NCBI RefSeq assembly: GCF_001612635.1
Contig: NZ_BDAV01000010.1
Coordinates: forward strand, 186,001-250,000
DNA from: Nocardia africana NBRC 100379
GTDB lineage: Bacteria > Actinomycetota > Actinomycetes > Mycobacteriales > Mycobacteriaceae
Length of the DNA: 64,000 bases
Direction: 5' to 3'
Shown: positions 25,740 through 33,997 of the stretch, piece by piece
Numbering within the stretch: the first letter of the stretch is position 1
How the letters are laid out: each line of letters begins with the position of its first letter
Notes under the pieces: generated by a model
Seen by the model: only the letters and a program-made list of their open reading frames with translations
What the model was told of the DNA's origin: nothing
Database searches by the model: none
Position numbers and translations under genes: made by a program

Positions 25740-26156
25740 ATGAACGTTCGACGCGCCGCGGCCGGAGCCGCACTCGCCGCCACCCTCTCCGCGGTGCCGG
25801 CCGCCGCCTCTGCCGGCAACCCGGAAGACCCCGCCAACGGGATCATTCCGGCCGGGACCTACCACATCACGCAACACCCCGACAACATGATCGGCTCGCC
25901 CGTGCACAACTGCGACCTGCAGGTATTCGTCGACAGCACGGCCGTGACGCTGGTGTGCGGAAATTCCTCGAAGACCGGCCGGCAGAACGCGGCCGGCCCC
26001 GATGAGACCTATGTGACGTTCGAGGGCATGCCGGTCGGACTGGATCTGCGGGAAATCGATGCGCGGCAGGGGTATTGGGAAGGCACCCTGAACGCCGCCG
26101 GAACCTCGGTCGACGCCCCGTATCCGATCGCGGGAATCACCTTGCAGCGACGCTGA
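25740..26156 (+). CDS. Small secreted protein, unknown family
   Basis: A 138-residue exported protein. A 25-residue signal peptide (MNVRRAAAGAALAATL, cleavage near ASAGN) is followed by a beta-rich domain containing one Cys pair (HNCDLQVFVD and TLVCGNSS) likely to form a disulfide. The sequence FVDSTAVTLVC and YVTFEGMPVGLDLREIDARQ suggest a small beta barrel. No family is recognised. It follows the divergent promoter region of the catabolic operon but has no obvious relation to it. Confidence 0.65.
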   Translation: MNVRRAAAGAALAATLSAVPAAASAGNPEDPANGIIPAGTYHITQHPDNMIGSPVHNCDLQVFVDSTAVTLVCGNSSKTGRQNAAGPDETYVTFEGMPVGLDLREIDARQGYWEGTLNAAGTSVDAPYPIAGITLQRR

Positions 26157-26268
26157 CCGGGGCTCCTGGCGGGCTTCGTCGTCCCGGCCATCGGGGTCGC
26201 GGCGACGCCGGCACTGCAATTGGCCCGCTGAGCCGCGGGTTCGATGCGGGTGCGGTACCGTACCCACT

Positions 26269-26288
26269 TACGAACATCGATGTTCGTA
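26269..26288. promoter_or_regulatory. Perfect 20-bp palindrome upstream of the cysteine hydrolase gene
   Basis: TACGAACATCGATGTTCGTA is a perfect palindrome 16 bases before the GTG start, where a repressor would block transcription. It resembles a LexA box, but the spacer between CGAAC and GTTCG is six bases, not the four of the actinobacterial SOS box. A TetR-type operator is more likely. Confidence 0.7.
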
Positions 26289-26304
26289 GATGTGAGGAGT
26301 CGCC

Positions 26305-27150
26305 GTGGCGGAATTCGACTATCAGGGCCGGCGCGTGGTGTACGACCGCGCAGGCCACGGCGATCCGGTCGTGTTCCTCCACAATGCGGGCGCCCAACGG
26401 CGGATCTGGGACGAGCAGATGGCCGCGTTGCGGGCCGAATACGAGGTGTTCGCACTGGACCTGCCCGGTTACGGCGAATCGGAGCAGCCGCGCGGATACC
26501 GGCTCGCCGACTATGTGGCGGCGGTGCGGGCTTTTCTCGACGAGCACGGGCTGAGCCGGGTGGTGCTGGTCGGGAATTGCCTGGGCAGTGCGACGTCGCT
26601 GAGTTTCGCGATCGACGATCCGGCCCGGGTGCGCGGATTGGTCCTGATCAATCCGCTCACCTGGAATACCGTGCGGCACGGGGGTCAGGCGCCGCTGATG
26701 TGGGTCGACCGGTTCGCACCGCTCGCGCCGTTGGCCCGGCGGCTCGCCCTGCCGAAACCCCTGGTGGCCTCGATCGTCGCCACTCAGCTGGGACCGCGCG
26801 GGCGCGACCGGACATTGCAGAACGACCCACGTCTGCAGGCACATTGGACCGATCGCGGCCGGCTGTTCGCGCTCGACCGGCTGGTACAGGACTTTCCCGC
26901 CTTCGCCGCGCTCGACGAATTCACTCCGGGCCCCGGCTTCCCGCCGATCTGCACCGTCTGGGGCCGGCGCAATCGGATCCTTTCCGCCGCCGCCGGCGCC
27001 CGGCTCGACGAAACACTGTGTCCCCGTGAGCGTCTCGTGCTCAGCGACTGTGGACATCTGCCGATGGTCGAGGACCCGGAGACCGTCACCTCGGCGATCA
27101 CCACCTTCCTCGCCGGCCTGCCGGCCACAGCGGAGAATCTGTCTCGCTGA
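26305..27150 (+). CDS. Alpha/beta hydrolase-fold protein with Cys at the nucleophile position
   Basis: A 281-residue alpha/beta hydrolase-fold protein. The oxyanion-side motif (VVFLHNAGAQRRIWDEQMAAL) and the DLPGYGESEQP block are normal. The nucleophile elbow reads VLVGNCLGSATSL, so the usual Ser is Cys. The region that normally carries the acid (VWGRxDRI) reads VWGRRNRI, with Asn for Asp. The His is retained in DCGHLPMVEDPE. A cysteine nucleophile occurs in dienelactone hydrolase; loss of the acid is unusual. The start is GTG 26305, six to seven bases after gaggag. A perfect palindrome lies just upstream, so the gene is probably tightly regulated. Confidence 0.85.
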   Translation: MAEFDYQGRRVVYDRAGHGDPVVFLHNAGAQRRIWDEQMAALRAEYEVFALDLPGYGESEQPRGYRLADYVAAVRAFLDEHGLSRVVLVGNCLGSATSLSFAIDDPARVRGLVLINPLTWNTVRHGGQAPLMWVDRFAPLAPLARRLALPKPLVASIVATQLGPRGRDRTLQNDPRLQAHWTDRGRLFALDRLVQDFPAFAALDEFTPGPGFPPICTVWGRRNRILSAAAGARLDETLCPRERLVLSDCGHLPMVEDPETVTSAITTFLAGLPATAENLSR

Positions 27151-27282
27151 GCGAGACGCCCTCGGACGCTTCGGAATCCGTCGCGCTACGGTCCGGCTCC
27201 CCGCACGTCGTGCGCGACACCGCACCCGTACCGGGGCCGGGGCGTCACGAGCGCCCGGTGGATCGAGACGAGGGGGCGCCCC

Positions 27283-27984
27283 ATGAAGATTCGGATCTCG
27301 ACGATCGCGGCGATCTGCGCCGCGACACTGGCCGCCGCGGGGACGGCGGCGGCCGATCCGGCCCCGGCGGCGGTCGGCTATCGGGCCGCATCGACCGATA
27401 GCGGTTCGGTGACAGTCGAATTGACCAACGGCCGCTTCGCCGTCGACCCCGACGGTGCCGCCGTCACCATCCGCGACGATGCGGGGCGCGTGCTCGATGC
27501 TGTGCCACTGGCGTATGCGATCGGCGATCAGCGCATGCCGATCCGCGCGCAGATCGGCGGCGATGCGACGACTCTTACGCTGACCCCGGAGACCGCGGGC
27601 CTGCGCCGCGACGCCCTGGCCCCGGTCGCCTCGCCGCTGGAGAATCAGCTCGCGATGAACGACCTGGTCAACGCGGTCAGTATCGGCACCTCGGTCGGTG
27701 CGCTGATCGGCACGGCGGTGGGCGCGGTCCTCGGCATCGGGCTCGGGATCGCCCTGGCGGGCGCCTCGTGTGCGGTGTTGAGCGTCGCCTGCGTGGTCGC
27801 GGTGCTGCCGATCGTCAGCCTCGCGGGGGCCGCCGGCGGTGTCGCGGGCCTGGTCCTGGGCGGCGGTCCCGCCACCGCCGCGGGGCTCTACCGCTACGTC
27901 ACCACGCTGTTGGCTCCGCCGGGCACCAGCGAGTACGCCCCCGATCTGCGTGGCCGGCCGGGCGTGCCGGATACCGGTCGCTGA
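27283..27984 (+). CDS. Secreted glycine-zipper protein (paralogue 2)
   Basis: A 233-residue exported protein of the same family as the one at 15482. The signal peptide (MKIRISTIAAICAATL, cleavage near AAADP) is followed by a beta-rich domain with the shared pattern GRVLDAVPLAYAIGDQRMPI. A membrane-compatible glycine zipper (VGALIGTAVGAVLGIGLGIA, then GAAGGVAGLVLGGGPATAAG) comes next, and the tail is LLAPPGTSEYAPDL. The start ATG has agggggc upstream. Only 15 bases separate it from the next paralogue, so the two are co-transcribed and arose by tandem duplication. Function is unknown. Confidence 0.75.
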   Translation: MKIRISTIAAICAATLAAAGTAAADPAPAAVGYRAASTDSGSVTVELTNGRFAVDPDGAAVTIRDDAGRVLDAVPLAYAIGDQRMPIRAQIGGDATTLTLTPETAGLRRDALAPVASPLENQLAMNDLVNAVSIGTSVGALIGTAVGAVLGIGLGIALAGASCAVLSVACVVAVLPIVSLAGAAGGVAGLVLGGGPATAAGLYRYVTTLLAPPGTSEYAPDLRGRPGVPDTGR

Positions 27985-27999
27985 GCGTGGGAGGCGCAG

Positions 28000-28734
28000 A
28001 TGTCCAGCCGTACGATCGCCGCGCTCACCGCGGCCACCGCGGCCGTGGCCGCGTCCCTCACGGTCGCCACCGCGGGCGCCGAGCCGTCCACACCGAGTAT
28101 CGAAACCCTCTCGGGAGCAGTCGTTCTCAGCGGTTTCGCCGACGGCGCATTCAGTGCGGGTGACGACGGTTCCGTCCGCGTGAGCGTGGGCGGCACTCCC
28201 GTCGCGACGCTGCCCGCGCGCTTCACCGTGGACGGCATCGCCCACCGCATCGACACCCGCATCGACGACGGCGGGCGAACCCTGACGTTGACACCGGATA
28301 TCGCCGTGCGCCCCGCGGCCTCCGCGATGGAGAACCAATTGGCGCTCAACGATTTCGCGACCGTCATGTCGCGCGGACCGGTGATCGGGACGGTCGTCGG
28401 CACCGTGCTGGGCGCCCTCGTCGGCGCCGCGGTCGGAGCCAGTACCTGCCTGGTGGTCGGCCCCGGCTGCCTGGCGACGATTCCGGCGGCCGTCCTGGCG
28501 TTCGCCGGCGCGGGCGGTGTCGCGGGGACAGTGCTGGTCGGCGGGGGTGCGCTCGCGGCGGGACTGTGGAATTACCTCACGGTTCTGCAGGCACCGCCGG
28601 GACAGAGCTCCTACGCCGGCCAGGGCGGGATGCTCGACCCGAACGGCACCGGCGCACCGGACGCACAGCTGCAACTGCCCAGCGGATCCGCGAACGGCCT
28701 CGGCGCCGGATCGGCGTCCGGATCCGGCGGGTGA
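28000..28734 (+). CDS. Secreted glycine-zipper protein (paralogue 3)
   Basis: A 244-residue exported protein, tandem partner of the preceding gene. Signal peptide MSSRTIAALTAATAAVAASL (cleavage near AGAEP), beta-rich domain with GTPVATLPARFTVDGIAHRI, glycine zipper (GTVVGTVLGALVGAAVGAST, then GAGGVAGTVLVGGGALAAG) and tail LQAPPGQSSYAGQGG. The C-terminus is Gly/Ser-rich and low in complexity. Like its partners it has two Cys in the zipper region (STCLVVGPGCLA). The start has gggaggc upstream. Confidence 0.75.
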   Translation: MSSRTIAALTAATAAVAASLTVATAGAEPSTPSIETLSGAVVLSGFADGAFSAGDDGSVRVSVGGTPVATLPARFTVDGIAHRIDTRIDDGGRTLTLTPDIAVRPAASAMENQLALNDFATVMSRGPVIGTVVGTVLGALVGAAVGASTCLVVGPGCLATIPAAVLAFAGAGGVAGTVLVGGGALAAGLWNYLTVLQAPPGQSSYAGQGGMLDPNGTGAPDAQLQLPSGSANGLGAGSASGSGG

Positions 28735-28797
28735 GCCCGGCGTACCGAATGGGTAACGTGGCCCTCGCGCACCGCGGGCGACTCCTACCATCGGTAC

Positions 28798-29562
28798 ATG
28801 TCCGAGGTAGCCGCAGCGCAGCTGCCTCTGACCATGCTCGAGCGCGCCACCTTGGTGATGGATCTGTTCCAAGCGCCGGATCGACATCTGACGCTCGGGC
28901 AGATCGCCGTCCGGACGCGGTTGCCGCGCGCCACCGTGCATCGGATCGTGCGGCAGCTCATCCAGCTGGAGTGGCTCACCCACAGCGCGGACGGATATGC
29001 GCTGGGCCGGCGCGTCCGCACGTGGAACGCCGACACCGCGCGGCTGTCCCGGTTACGTGCTTGCGCGGCGCCGATTCTGCACGAATTGCTGCTGGCCACC
29101 GCCGCCGTCGTCCATCTCGGGGCCCTCGACGGCGGGGAGGTGCTCTACCTCGACAAACTCGGCGGCCGGGCGGCGACGAGGGTACCCACCCGGGTCGGCA
29201 CCCGGGTGGCGGCGCATCGCAGCACCCTCGGCCGGGTCGCGCTGGCCCACCTGCCGCCGGAGGACGTCGAGGCGCGCGTGGCCGATATCGATCCCGGCTT
29301 CGATCTTCCGGACCTGCACCGCCGGTTGCACCGAATCACCTGCCACGCAACCGATTACGACGACGACGAGTTCGGGTCCGGGCTGGCCTCGGTGGCCGTG
29401 GCCGTCGACGCGTCGGCGGCCGTGGGAGTCGTCTGTGATCGTCCGGCGGCGCTGCGGCGGATCGCACCGCGGGTGCGGGCGGCGGCCGCCGAAATCCGCG
29501 GCGGACTGGTACCGCGGTCACGGCAGGTCAGCGATCACCATCGCCCGCGCCCGTCGCGATGA
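28798..29562 (+). CDS. IclR family transcriptional regulator
   Basis: A 254-residue regulator with an N-terminal winged helix-turn-helix (LTLGQIAVRTRLPRATVHRI) and a C-terminal IclR effector domain (VVHLGALDGGEVLYLDKLGG, then HRSTLGRVALAHLPPEDVEA). The effector domain ends with the typical FGSGLASVAVAV stretch. The start ATG 28798 has little room for a Shine-Dalgarno sequence (tcggtac), so the mRNA may be leaderless. No target is evident next to it; the secreted-protein pair lies 63 bases upstream on the same strand. Confidence 0.88.
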   Translation: MSEVAAAQLPLTMLERATLVMDLFQAPDRHLTLGQIAVRTRLPRATVHRIVRQLIQLEWLTHSADGYALGRRVRTWNADTARLSRLRACAAPILHELLLATAAVVHLGALDGGEVLYLDKLGGRAATRVPTRVGTRVAAHRSTLGRVALAHLPPEDVEARVADIDPGFDLPDLHRRLHRITCHATDYDDDEFGSGLASVAVAVDASAAVGVVCDRPAALRRIAPRVRAAAAEIRGGLVPRSRQVSDHHRPRPSR

Positions 29563-29664
29563 CGGTGTGGTCTCGATTGCGCCGGCACGCGTCACCGCCG
29601 CTAACACACACCGGCCGGGCGCGGATCACACGATGACGGCTTCGATCGCATCAGGAGAACGCCC

Positions 29665-30222
29665 ATGCGCTCCCACACTCGACTCCCCCGCAGTCCCGGC
29701 CACCGGCCGCTGCGCGCCCCCGGCATACCCGGCGTCCTCGCCCTCGCGATCGGTATCGCGGTCGCCGTGCCCCTCGCGGCCTGCTCGACCGACTCGCCGG
29801 CCTCGGAAGGGCCGAACACCGTCGCATATCGGTCGATGACGCAGACGACCGCCGCGAACACCGAACTGCCCGCTGTGCCGACGTCCGACCTTCCCGTCGT
29901 CTCACCGTCGGTCCCGGCAACGGGCGACCATCCGCCGGCCGGCACCACCTTCCACGGTGAGGGCATCGGCGGCGACGCGGCCGAGCAGTTGCAGCAGTCG
30001 GCCGACGCCGGGCACCAACCGTGGCGGCTGGACGAGGACGCCGTCGCGCGCGCCTTCGTCTCCGGGCGTTTCGGCTGGTCGCAGCCGACGATCACCCACG
30101 ACGGCCCCTACCTCGCCGTCGCGATCGGGCCGAACGGACAGCGCGTCTCCCTGCAACTGTCCCAGCCCGCCCGCAAGAACACCGGCGGCGTGTGGGTCGT
30201 CGAATCGGGTCTCTGGTTGTAG
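29665..30222 (+). CDS. Lipoprotein, unknown function
   Basis: A 185-residue exported protein with a lipobox (VPLAACST, Cys near residue 40) after a hydrophobic core. It should be lipid-anchored on the outer face of the membrane. The mature N-terminal part is Pro/Thr/Ser-rich and low in complexity (residues 45-95), a likely wall-spanning linker. The last 90 residues form a small globular domain (FGWSQPTITHDGPYLAVAIG, then GGVWVVESGLWL). ATG 29665 has caggaga upstream. It precedes the response regulator gene by 40 bases and may be co-transcribed, so it could sense or be controlled by that system. Confidence 0.75.
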   Translation: MRSHTRLPRSPGHRPLRAPGIPGVLALAIGIAVAVPLAACSTDSPASEGPNTVAYRSMTQTTAANTELPAVPTSDLPVVSPSVPATGDHPPAGTTFHGEGIGGDAAEQLQQSADAGHQPWRLDEDAVARAFVSGRFGWSQPTITHDGPYLAVAIGPNGQRVSLQLSQPARKNTGGVWVVESGLWL

Positions 30223-30262
30223 CGCTCGCACGGCCCGGAGCACAGTCCGGCATGCTGGAGGG

Positions 30263-30955
30263 ATGCGTGTGCTGGTGGTCGAGGACGAGCCCAGGCTCGC
30301 CGCCACCCTGCGGCGCGGCCTGGAGCTGGAGGGATTCGTCGTCCAGCACGCGCACACCGGCACCGACGGCCTGTGGTGGGCGTGCGAGGACGACTTCGAC
30401 GTGATCGTGCTCGACATCATGCTGCCCGAACTGAGCGGCTACGAGGTGCTGCGTCGCCTACGTGAACGCGACATCTCCACCCCGGTGCTGATGCTCACCG
30501 CGAAGGACGGCGACTACGACCAAGTCGACGCGCTGGACCTGGGCGCCGACGACTATCTGACCAAGCCGTTCTCCTTCGTCGTCCTCACCGCGCGCCTGCG
30601 CGCCCTGCTGCGCCGCCGCGCACCACAGCAGCCCGAAATCCTGGCAGCGGGTGACCTGCGACTGGACCCGCGACGGCGCTCGGTCTCCCGCGCCGGTTCC
30701 GAATTGTCCCTGACACCACGGGAATTCGGGCTGCTCGAATACCTGTTGCGGCACAAGGGCAGTGCCCTCACCAAAAACGAGATCCTGCGCAACGTCTGGG
30801 ATGCGCACTACGACGGACCGGAGAACGTCGTCGAGGTCTACATCGGCTATCTGCGCAAGAAGATCGATACACCGTTCGGCAGCAACAGCATCGAGACGCT
30901 GCGCGGGGTCGGCTATCGGCTGATCGACTCGGAAGTCACGGCCGCCCCGGACTGA
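30263..30955 (+). CDS. OmpR/PhoB-family response regulator
   Basis: A 230-residue response regulator. The receiver domain has the acidic pocket VVEDEP, the phospho-acceptor Asp in VIVLDIMLP and the conserved Lys in YLTKPFS. The C-terminal winged helix (LTPREFGLLEYLLRHKGSAL, then VEVYIGYLRKKID and TLRGVGYRL) is of the OmpR/PhoB type. ATG 30263 has ggaggg directly upstream. The histidine kinase gene next to it points in the opposite direction and its stop is one base away, an unusual arrangement for a cognate pair. Confidence 0.95.
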   Translation: MRVLVVEDEPRLAATLRRGLELEGFVVQHAHTGTDGLWWACEDDFDVIVLDIMLPELSGYEVLRRLRERDISTPVLMLTAKDGDYDQVDALDLGADDYLTKPFSFVVLTARLRALLRRRAPQQPEILAAGDLRLDPRRRSVSRAGSELSLTPREFGLLEYLLRHKGSALTKNEILRNVWDAHYDGPENVVEVYIGYLRKKIDTPFGSNSIETLRGVGYRLIDSEVTAAPD

Positions 30956-30956
30956 G

Positions 30957-32369
30957 TCACCGCTCCGGCGGTCCCGCCACCGGCAGCTCGACGACGAAAC
31001 GCGCCCCACCCCACGGCGATTGGGCCACGCGCACCACTCCCCCGTGTGCCGCCACGATTTCCGCGACGATCGCCAGCCCGAGGCCCGATCCTCCGGTCGT
31101 CCGGGACCGATCGGCCTCGAGGCGCACGAAACGATCGAAGACCCGCGTGCGATCCGCGACCGGAATACCCGGCCCGTCGTCGTCCACGACGATGCGCGCG
31201 TTCCCGGACGCTTCCGGCTCGGCGCTGTCCGCGACCGTGATGCGGATCCGCGACCGTGCATGGGCGACGGCGTTGTCGACGATATTGCGCAGCGCTCGCG
31301 CCAACCGCTCGGGATCACCGATGATACGAGTCGGGCGGATGTCCGTATCGACCGCAATCCCTCCGCGCAGACGGGCAGCGGTGGCCGCGGCCTGGGCGAT
31401 ATCGTCGAGATCGACGTCGCCCGTGCGCAATTCGAGTCCGCGTTCGTCGGCGGCGGCGAGAGTCAGCAGATCGTCGATGAGCCGGCGCATGCGCTCGGCT
31501 TCGGGCAGCAGCGTGCCGTCGATCAGTTCCGCGTCCACGGTTTCGGGCCGGTGGCGCGCCAATTCCAATGCGGCTGTGACCGTGGCGAGCGGGCTGCGCA
31601 ACTCGTGGGAGGCGTCGCCGACGAAACGGCGCTGGGCCCGGTGTCCGGCCTCGACGCGCGCGAGCATATCGTTCATCGTCTCGGCCAGCCGGGCGATCTC
31701 GTCGCGCGGCGCCGGCACCGGCACCCGCTCCGACAGCTGCGTGGAGCCGATCCGAGCCACCCGCTCCCGGATCGCCTCCACCGACCGCAGCGAACGACCG
31801 ACCAGCAGATACGTTGCCGCGGCGGCGGCCAGCACCACGATCGGCGCACCCACCGCCAGCAGGGCACCGACCCGGGCGACCGCCCGCTCGACCGATTCGG
31901 TGTCGACCGCGACGAGCACCTGGTACCGGCCCGACGACGTCTCGGCAACACGGCTCGCGACGCGCAAGTCCTCGTCGTAGCCGGGCGACGCGGACAGCCC
32001 GACGGCCCGCCTCGTACCCGCCGGCACAGTGGCGAGGACGCCGTGCGGATCATCGAAACCCCAGATCACCGTCCCATCCGGCGCGACGACCTGGGCCGCC
32101 GCGATGCGGCCGTTCTCGGCACGCGGAAGGTCGCGCACCCGAGCCGGGTCGTGTTCGAGCGTCTCCGCGATCTCGGCGGCCCGCGCCTGCGCCGCGCCGT
32201 CGAGTTCATCGATCAGCGAACGATGCAACAACCAGACCATCGCGCCCGCGGCGATCAGCAGCACCACACCGACCGCCAGGGCCGACACGAGGGCAGACCG
32301 GATCCGCACACCCCACCGCGACGGATGTAGCCAGCGCCGGAACCGATTCACCCACCCATCATCGACCAC
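30957..32369 (-). CDS. Two-component sensor histidine kinase
   Basis: A 470-residue membrane kinase. Two membrane segments (about residues 25-46 and 168-190) flank a sensor domain of about 120 residues, followed by a HAMP-like linker. The H-box is DASHELRSPLATV with the phosphorylated His. The ATPase domain has NIVDNAVAHA, DDGPGIP and GGSGLGLAI. Start ATG 32369 is taken; a GTG six codons later is possible. It is convergent with the OmpR-type regulator and is probably its partner, but the orientation means the two are not in one operon. The signal is unknown. Confidence 0.93.
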   Translation of the reverse strand: MVDDGWVNRFRRWLHPSRWGVRIRSALVSALAVGVVLLIAAGAMVWLLHRSLIDELDGAAQARAAEIAETLEHDPARVRDLPRAENGRIAAAQVVAPDGTVIWGFDDPHGVLATVPAGTRRAVGLSASPGYDEDLRVASRVAETSSGRYQVLVAVDTESVERAVARVGALLAVGAPIVVLAAAAATYLLVGRSLRSVEAIRERVARIGSTQLSERVPVPAPRDEIARLAETMNDMLARVEAGHRAQRRFVGDASHELRSPLATVTAALELARHRPETVDAELIDGTLLPEAERMRRLIDDLLTLAAADERGLELRTGDVDLDDIAQAAATAARLRGGIAVDTDIRPTRIIGDPERLARALRNIVDNAVAHARSRIRITVADSAEPEASGNARIVVDDDGPGIPVADRTRVFDRFVRLEADRSRTTGGSGLGLAIVAEIVAAHGGVVRVAQSPWGGARFVVELPVAGPPER

Positions 32370-32507
32370 GACCGCGTCGAGCCCGTCACGATCTCAGCGT
32401 GGTCTCAGCGACGGGCGGCCAGAGCGCCGGCGTCCCTGGAGCGAGACCCTGGTCGCCGGCACCGCCTACCGCCATGCGAAGGCCGCCCGGGCTCGTAACC
32501 TGGATTC

Positions 32508-33374
32508 ATGCCCCAGCTCGCGACAGTGCCGACGACACCCGGCCTCGATCGTGCCGTGGAGGTGCTGGCGGGCCGGCGGATCGTGGTCCTGACCGGGGCC
32601 GGCATGTCCACCGACAGCGGCATCCCCGACTACCGCGGCCCGGATTCGCCGCCCCGCAATCCGATGACCTACCAGCAGTTCGTCGGTGATGCGGCGTTCC
32701 GGCAGCGCTACTGGGCGCGCAATCACGTCGGCTGGCGGCGGATGGACGCCGCGCGGCCCAATCTCGGCCATCGCGCGCTGGCCCGGCTCGAACGTGCGGG
32801 CGTGGTCGGCGGGGTGATCACGCAGAATGTGGACCTGCTGCACACCAAGGCCGGGCACCGCGCTGTCATCGACCTGCACGGCACGTATGCGCGGGTGCGC
32901 TGCCTGTCGTGCCACGGGCTGATCTCGCGCATGACACTCGCCGATCGGCTGGAAGCGGCCAATCCCGGCTTCGCCGAACTGGCGACCGCCACCGGTATCG
33001 AGGTGGCGCCGGACGCCGACGCCGTGGTCGGTGAGACCGACAGCTTCCGCATGGTCGACTGCACCGGCTGTGGCGGCATGTTGAAGCCGGACATCGTCTA
33101 CTTCGGCGAGAACGTCCCGAAAGACCGGGTAGCCGAGGCATTTTCGTTGGTCGACGTGGCCGAGGCGATGGTCGTCGCGGGCTCCTCGCTGACCGTCATG
33201 TCCGGGCTGCGCTTCGTCCGCCGGGCCGCGAAATCCGGTAAGCCCGTCGTGATCGTGAACCGCGGCGCCACGCGGGGTGACGAGTTGGCCACCGTCCGAA
33301 TCGATGCCGGCTGTTCACCCACCCTCGCGGCACTCGCCGACGCGCTGACTCCCCCCGCTTCCGTGTCCGCATAA
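32508..33374 (+). CDS. Sir2-type NAD-dependent protein deacylase
   Basis: A 288-residue sirtuin. The NAD-binding motif GAGMSTDSGIPDYRG, the TQNVDLLHTKAG block, the catalytic His in DLHGTYARV and two zinc-binding Cys pairs (CLSC and CTGC) are all present. It removes acyl groups from lysine using NAD. The length and missing membrane or signal segments are normal. Its stop lies two bases before a 36-bp palindromic terminator shared with the convergent Fo operon. Confidence 0.95.
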   Translation: MPQLATVPTTPGLDRAVEVLAGRRIVVLTGAGMSTDSGIPDYRGPDSPPRNPMTYQQFVGDAAFRQRYWARNHVGWRRMDAARPNLGHRALARLERAGVVGGVITQNVDLLHTKAGHRAVIDLHGTYARVRCLSCHGLISRMTLADRLEAANPGFAELATATGIEVAPDADAVVGETDSFRMVDCTGCGGMLKPDIVYFGENVPKDRVAEAFSLVDVAEAMVVAGSSLTVMSGLRFVRRAAKSGKPVVIVNRGATRGDELATVRIDAGCSPTLAALADALTPPASVSA

Positions 33375-33375
33375 A

Positions 33376-33411
33376 CGAGTAGCCGGTGGACCGCGGTCCA
33401 CCGGCTACTCG
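33376..33411. terminator. 36-bp perfect palindrome, bidirectional terminator
   Basis: Two 18-base arms (cgagtagccggtggaccg and its exact complement) meet at 33393/33394 without a loop. It lies between the convergent sirtuin gene and the end of the Fo operon, two bases beyond one stop and eleven beyond the other, and should end transcription from both sides. Confidence 0.85.
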
Positions 33412-33421
33412 CAGACGATGT

Positions 33422-33997
33422 TCAGTTCCAGCCCGGTTGGGCCTGCCGCTTGACCGACGACGAGTTGGCCAGGATCTCCAAGTCCTCGAGGAACCGTTCG
33501 ATACTGTCCGACTTCGCCTCCGGGGTGGCCACCTGGTCGCGCACCTTCTCCTCGGTGATCGCCAGCATCGCGGCCGCCAGATCCGTCTCCAGATCGCGCA
33601 CCATCTGGCGACGCAGCTGCGCGACCTGGTCGCGACCCTGCCGTCGCACCCGTTCGACCTCCGCCGCGGCCGCTTCTCGCATCTGCGCCACGATGTACTC
33701 GGCGTCGGCGCGCGCGTCGGCGCGAATCTGCTCGAGTTCGCTGTGCGCTTCGGTGAGGGCGTTTTCGTAGGAGCGCTTGGCCTCCTCCAACTGCTGCGCG
33801 GCGTGATCGCTTTCGGTGAGCTGCTTGGCGATCGCGTCCTGACTCTTGGCCATCAATCTCTTCACCGGCGGGACGACCCATTTCCAGATGATGAAGACGA
33901 TGACGGCGAAGCCGAACAGCTGACTGAAGAAGACCGGCCAGTCGAAGGTGATCTGGTATCCGCCTGCGGCAAGCACACCGCCGCTGGTGTCAATCAT
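33422..33997 (-). CDS. ATP synthase Fo b'-type subunit lacking the delta domain
   Basis: A 191-residue b-type stalk subunit: one N-terminal membrane helix (about 24-42, FFSQLFGFAVIVFIIWKWVV), PPVKRLMAKSQDAI, then a long charged coiled coil to about residue 165. It aligns by eye with the N-terminal part of mycobacterial AtpH, where a b' segment is fused to the delta subunit (about 445 residues). Here the protein stops just after the ERFLEDLEIL segment, before delta would begin. The start overlaps the atpF stop (TAATG). It is the last gene of the Fo set; no F1 genes follow. Confidence 0.85.
   Translation of the reverse strand: MIDTSGGVLAAGGYQITFDWPVFFSQLFGFAVIVFIIWKWVVPPVKRLMAKSQDAIAKQLTESDHAAQQLEEAKRSYENALTEAHSELEQIRADARADAEYIVAQMREAAAAEVERVRRQGRDQVAQLRRQMVRDLETDLAAAMLAITEEKVRDQVATPEAKSDSIERFLEDLEILANSSSVKRQAQPGWN

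Noticed and set aside
26269..26288. SOS/LexA box
   Set aside because: The arms look right, but the spacer of six bases does not fit the actinobacterial consensus with four, and the gene is not a DNA repair gene.
26137..28983. A minus-strand open frame of about 950 codons across the hydrolase and secreted-protein genes
   Set aside because: Composition is Arg/Gly/His-rich noise, without motifs, and it covers four convincing plus-strand genes with signal peptides and ribosome sites.
33422..33997. Reading the b' gene as an ordinary second atpF from photosynthetic-type operons
   Set aside because: Its N-terminal membrane helix and coiled coil fit the mycobacterial b'-delta N-terminal part better, and the rest of the operon is mycobacterial in style.
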